From Desulfosporosinus youngiae DSM 17734 (GTDB lineage Bacteria > Bacillota > Desulfitobacteriia > Desulfitobacteriales > Desulfitobacteriaceae), in contig NZ_CM001441.1 of NCBI RefSeq assembly GCF_000244895.1, forward strand, positions 5,236,198 through 5,300,197: a DNA stretch of 64,000 nucleotides, read 5' to 3'. The translations under genes and the position numbers were made by a program. Below are positions 60,790 to 64,000 of the stretch, in pieces. The notes beneath the pieces are model-generated. The model had not been told where the DNA came from. It worked only from the letters and a program-made list of their open reading frames with translations, and did not search any database. The first letter of the stretch is position 1; each line of letters begins with the position of its first letter.

Positions 60790-62246
60790 AGTTTCGTATG
60801 TTCCTTTCTTATCTGCTTATTAGATAACCGGGAGATGGAGACTAGCATCGCCCAAAGAATCCAAAGCAAGGGTTCTTCATATAACCGCCCTTCGCCCTGG
60901 GCACTGACAAAGATCGCGATAACCCCGGAAACGATACAGGCACTCAAAAAGCGCAAGCGCTCATGATTCATAGTGCGGGAAATATCCCATCCCCTCTGAA
61001 GAGTCTTACCAAAAAGAAGATAAAGAACCGTAAACCCAATAAATCCGGTTTCTGCCAACACAGTAAGTACGGCAGTATGAGACAGCGAAACATAAAAGGT
61101 TGAATAGGGGTTGAAGTAAGGGTAGATGGTTGTAAAGGCGACCCCAAAGGCCCCTACGCCAATGCCGGTCAGCGGATAATCTCTCACCATAGACATTCCC
61201 GCTCGCCACAAGTACTCCCGATGCGCTCCGGAAGCACTTAATAAGCCAGTGCGCAAGCTCTCAATCCGGGCCATGATGGCCGGATTCAAAACAGCCGCTG
61301 CGATAATGGCCAAGATCATACACACCATAGCCGAAAGGGTCACTTTTCTGCGGGGGATGAGTACCACAAAGACGAGGGACGCAACACCCAAGGCCAAAAT
61401 TCCCCCTCGTGAGCCGGTGATTCCTAAGCCTGCCCCCTGCAATAATATAGCAAGGACGGACATCACACGAGCTGACCAGGAAGTGCGCCGTTCCAGCTCA
61501 GCCACGGAAAACAAGAAGGTGACGACAAGAAAACGGGCAAAGATATTGGGATCAGCAAAGGTGGTGTTAGCCCGGCGATTAATGACGACAGCAGAGGTCG
61601 GGATGAAAAACCACTTTGTCAGATACTGCACAACAGCAATCAAACCCAGAACCGCTCCAACTGCAATCAGCGTATAGCCTAAGCGCTGCAGATCCTTTTC
61701 ATCCTGGACGTAGGCTATGACAAGGTAAAGGGTGACAATCATGGAAACCAAGCGCACGGTTTCCGCGAGCGAGTGTGCGGGCGCAATGGAAAAGGCCGTT
61801 GAAAGCAAGTAAACCCCCAGAAGGACGATAGGGAGCCATAAAAGAGCATCCGTCCTGATACGCTTCCAAACCTTAAATCGATCGGCGTCATTGGCCAGGG
61901 GATCCTTATGGCTCCGGTATAGATCATATAACCAGCGCAGGCCCAGGGCCAGTTGGGAAAGGCGGAAAAAATCCAGGACAGAAACATTAAAACCAGCCAG
62001 CCGCTCGGCTAAGCTGTAAGCCGGTATGAACATTTTCGACACCTCAAGAGGAAAGGTAACGATCAGGACTGCCGGCAGCCACCTGGGACGTTTTACAGCA
62101 ACCCAGACGATCCCCCACAGATAACCCAGGGTTATTAACGTGGATGGGTAATAGATCCAGCGCAGGACCATATAAAGCCATAAAAGAGTTACGAAGACTT
62201 CTAAAATGAGGAGCAGACGATTTTCGCTAAGCTTATTTTTTTCCAT
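60786..62246 (-). CDS. O-antigen polymerase/ligase family membrane protein
   Basis: 486 residues with about 12 helices. Wzy_C-type motifs RANTTFADPNIFARFL, GAHREYLWRAGMSM, YPLTGIGVGAFG and LSHTAVLTVLAETG match its paralogue at 57246. Having two such enzymes in one operon suggests that one polymerises and the other ligates the finished chain, but which is which cannot be read. It overlaps the flippase gene by 14 bases. Confidence 0.85.
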   Translation of the reverse strand: MEKNKLSENRLLLILEVFVTLLWLYMVLRWIYYPSTLITLGYLWGIVWVAVKRPRWLPAVLIVTFPLEVSKMFIPAYSLAERLAGFNVSVLDFFRLSQLALGLRWLYDLYRSHKDPLANDADRFKVWKRIRTDALLWLPIVLLGVYLLSTAFSIAPAHSLAETVRLVSMIVTLYLVIAYVQDEKDLQRLGYTLIAVGAVLGLIAVVQYLTKWFFIPTSAVVINRRANTTFADPNIFARFLVVTFLFSVAELERRTSWSARVMSVLAILLQGAGLGITGSRGGILALGVASLVFVVLIPRRKVTLSAMVCMILAIIAAAVLNPAIMARIESLRTGLLSASGAHREYLWRAGMSMVRDYPLTGIGVGAFGVAFTTIYPYFNPYSTFYVSLSHTAVLTVLAETGFIGFTVLYLLFGKTLQRGWDISRTMNHERLRFLSACIVSGVIAIFVSAQGEGRLYEEPLLWILWAMLVSISRLSNKQIRKEHTKL

Positions 62247-63573
62247 CTTGCACCGCCTTTCTCCTCGAAACCCATTTATTTCCGAGCTGCTTAATAAACA
62301 ACGCCATCTCTTTCATGTCCTCCCGAGTAATAATCAAAACTGATTTGAGCTTTTCACCGCTTTCACGGCGATAGAATACATAGTTTAAGGTAAAAAGTGA
62401 TATATAGACTAAACTTGAGGCAATGGAAGCACCCGTAATCCCCCAAAGCGGAATGAGGGTGAAATCGAGAATCAGAGTGAGTACGACCGTAATACCGGAA
62501 GCAATACTCGAGTAAATCGGCTTACCCCGGGCCATCAAATCCCCGGAAATCACGACAGATCCGCCCAACGCTACAATCCCAGGCAACAGTAAGAGCAAGG
62601 GGTAGAACGCTCCGCTAAAGCGGGCTCCAAAGAAGAGCAGAATCAGCGGGTAAGCAATAATAGCCATTCCAAGAGCTGCCAGCAAGGTCAACATAATGGT
62701 TAACCGGGTGACTTTAGGAGTCATGGAGAAGGTAAGGCTGTCTTTCTCGGAAGCAAGTTTTGGAATGAGAGCTGTATTGACAGCATTGCCCACGTATCCG
62801 ACCATTTCGGCCAGGGTGACTGCCGTAGTATAAAGACCGACTTGGGACATAGGCAAAAACCCTGCGATAATGAAGAGGTCCAGGCGATAGTTTATGACTG
62901 TCATAACATTCGCTAAATAGGACTTGGCCCCATAGCCGATGGTTTGCCGTATATACGACAAGCTAAAGGTATGGAAACGCCAGCGGACTATCTTCGCCAT
63001 TTCCGGAAGCATGTATAAAGTGGTTAAAACATTTCCTGCTACCCATATTCCAAATCCCGTAGTCACCGTCAGCATACCCATGGCTGCTGCCGCCGTGACT
63101 CCTGCGGAAAGAACGACGAATTGGACCAGTAAGGCCAGGTTGTACTTGCCGATCGAGTCCATTCCCCATAACACACTTAACCAATATAGATTAAGAAGTC
63201 CGAAGGGTATGGCCAGCAGAATGAGACCCAGCTGGATGGGCGTCACGGCCTGCATATACCCATCCCGCATAAAATAGTAGGCAATACTTACCCCAATAAC
63301 CATGATACCGCCCAAAAAAGCCGCCATACCTAAGGAACTGCCGACAGCTTTTTTGCCATCTTCGGGGTTTCTGGCAATGTAGTAGGTATTGGCGTAATTC
63401 AAGCCTAAACTGCACAGGGGTACTAAGACTGTAGGGATCTGCACAAGAAATGCATATAAACCCTTCCCCACCGGTCCCAGTACACGGGAGATAATGATTT
63501 GAGTTACCATAGAAAAAGCAACCCGTCCCAGAGTTCCAAACAGGGTCAAGAAACTATTTCGAACAAAACTCAT
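62233..63573 (-). CDS. Wzx-type lipid-linked oligosaccharide flippase
   Basis: 446 residues with about 12-14 membrane helices in the MATE/MVF (polysaccharide biosynthesis protein) pattern: NSFLTLFGTLGRVAFSMVTQ, ISRVLGPVGKGLYAF, GLYTTAVTLAEMVGYV. It moves the assembled unit to the outer face of the membrane. It overlaps neighbours on both sides (4 and 14 bases), so it is part of the same transcript. Confidence 0.9.
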   Translation of the reverse strand: MSFVRNSFLTLFGTLGRVAFSMVTQIIISRVLGPVGKGLYAFLVQIPTVLVPLCSLGLNYANTYYIARNPEDGKKAVGSSLGMAAFLGGIMVIGVSIAYYFMRDGYMQAVTPIQLGLILLAIPFGLLNLYWLSVLWGMDSIGKYNLALLVQFVVLSAGVTAAAAMGMLTVTTGFGIWVAGNVLTTLYMLPEMAKIVRWRFHTFSLSYIRQTIGYGAKSYLANVMTVINYRLDLFIIAGFLPMSQVGLYTTAVTLAEMVGYVGNAVNTALIPKLASEKDSLTFSMTPKVTRLTIMLTLLAALGMAIIAYPLILLFFGARFSGAFYPLLLLLPGIVALGGSVVISGDLMARGKPIYSSIASGITVVLTLILDFTLIPLWGITGASIASSLVYISLFTLNYVFYRRESGEKLKSVLIITREDMKEMALFIKQLGNKWVSRRKAVQDGKK

Positions 63574-64000
63574 GGATTTTCACCATCATCGGACTTGCCC
63601 CCTAAGACATCCGGATCCACAGTCTCACGTGTCACAACGATATTTTCAGGAAATACAGAAGAATAGTTAACCTCTATGGTATTCCCCAGTTTTACCATAC
63701 TCTTCTGTTCTTCCGTCAGATAAAATGTCCAAGTATATTTGGCATTGGGCTTCGGAGACAGAGTAATATAGTGGGGATATTTTTCAAAATCGAAGTCTCT
63801 TTCAAGTTCCAAGCCTTTGATCTTCGTTGTCAGCCAAAGATCCGTGATATAGCCTTTCGCTACTTTTTGAGTATTGGTAACGAGTTCGACCTTGCTCTCC
63901 CCTGGTGAATGATACTCTACATGGACGCTGTTCAAAGTTCTGAGCGTCGCTAATTTAGCGGCATCAACAATAAAACGCTGAACTGCATCCTCCTCGGTTA
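63570..64000 (-). CDS. Unknown protein, 5' end outside the window
   Basis: The frame is open to the window edge (TEEDAVQRFIVDAAKLATLR precedes the first TTG at 63935), so the gene is partial and its true start lies beyond 64000. About 143 residues are visible. They contain a beta-rich stretch (VHVEYHSPGESKVELVTNTQ, then YITDLWLTTKIKG, and TWTFYLTEEQKSM) and an acidic C-terminus (GGKSDDGENP). No family is recognised. It overlaps the flippase by 4 bases and so belongs to the polymer operon; it may be an exported accessory protein. Confidence 0.6.
   Translation of the reverse strand, partial: TEEDAVQRFIVDAAKLATLRTLNSVHVEYHSPGESKVELVTNTQKVAKGYITDLWLTTKIKGLELERDFDFEKYPHYITLSPKPNAKYTWTFYLTEEQKSMVKLGNTIEVNYSSVFPENIVVTRETVDPDVLGGKSDDGENP

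Overview
The window reads as chromosome of a low-to-mid GC, monoderm, spore-forming Firmicute of the Peptococcaceae type (Desulfosporosinus or Desulfitobacterium-like). This is inferred from strong AGGAGG-type ribosome binding sites, frequent GTG/TTG starts, YlbF, DUF2508 and SleB-like genes, a complete dlt operon, and S-layer and wall proteins built on the cell wall binding repeat 2 (CWB2) module known from Clostridioides difficile. No rRNA, tRNA or CRISPR array was seen.

Layout. 1-7 kb: a ZIP metal transporter, an SGNH-like protein with a degenerate active site, YlbF, three small unknown proteins, an anti-sigma-like (RskA-type) domain protein, a YkuE-type phosphoesterase and a LysM/SleB-like wall hydrolase. 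7.4-12.5 kb: a self-contained efflux operon (adaptor lipoprotein, RND pump, TetR) with a readable promoter and palindromic operator. 12.6-19 kb: DUF948 protein, S41 protease, coiled-coil repeat protein, DEAD-box helicase, a TolC-family protein and a small lipoprotein.

19.5-32 kb is the most unusual part. Two very similar S-layer genes (here slpA, + strand, and slpB, - strand) face each other and share a 24-bp palindromic element about 105-115 bp before their start codons. Between them sits a decayed IS66 element whose right end was hit by a second, intact IS66 with clear terminal repeats and an exact 8-bp target duplication (TTTCGAGC).

32-39 kb: three more CWB2 proteins carrying an amidase, a subtilase and a GH18 hydrolase. 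A sixth, with a lytic-transglycosylase-like domain, lies at 46.4-48.8 kb and heads an operon with a GT39-like transferase, a DUF2304 protein and a GT2. Around these are an ArnE/F-like small transporter, a GNAT protein, a polysaccharide deacetylase, Uma2 nucleases (one broken), a second coiled-coil repeat protein and an AbrB/RelE-type toxin-antitoxin pair. A perfect 66-bp palindrome lies at 49615-49680.

64-49.9 kb, read leftward, is one tight polymer operon: partial unknown protein, flippase, polymerase/ligase, UDP-GlcNAc 2-epimerase, GT4, second polymerase/ligase, GT4, DegT aminotransferase, polyprenyl-phosphate sugar transferase, then dltC-dltD-dltX-dltA-dltB. My working model is one surface-building locus. 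The glycan operon makes a wall polymer, the dlt genes D-alanylate teichoic acid or possibly that polymer, and the CWB2 modules anchor the S-layer and wall hydrolases to it. The anchoring link is inference from the C. difficile precedent.
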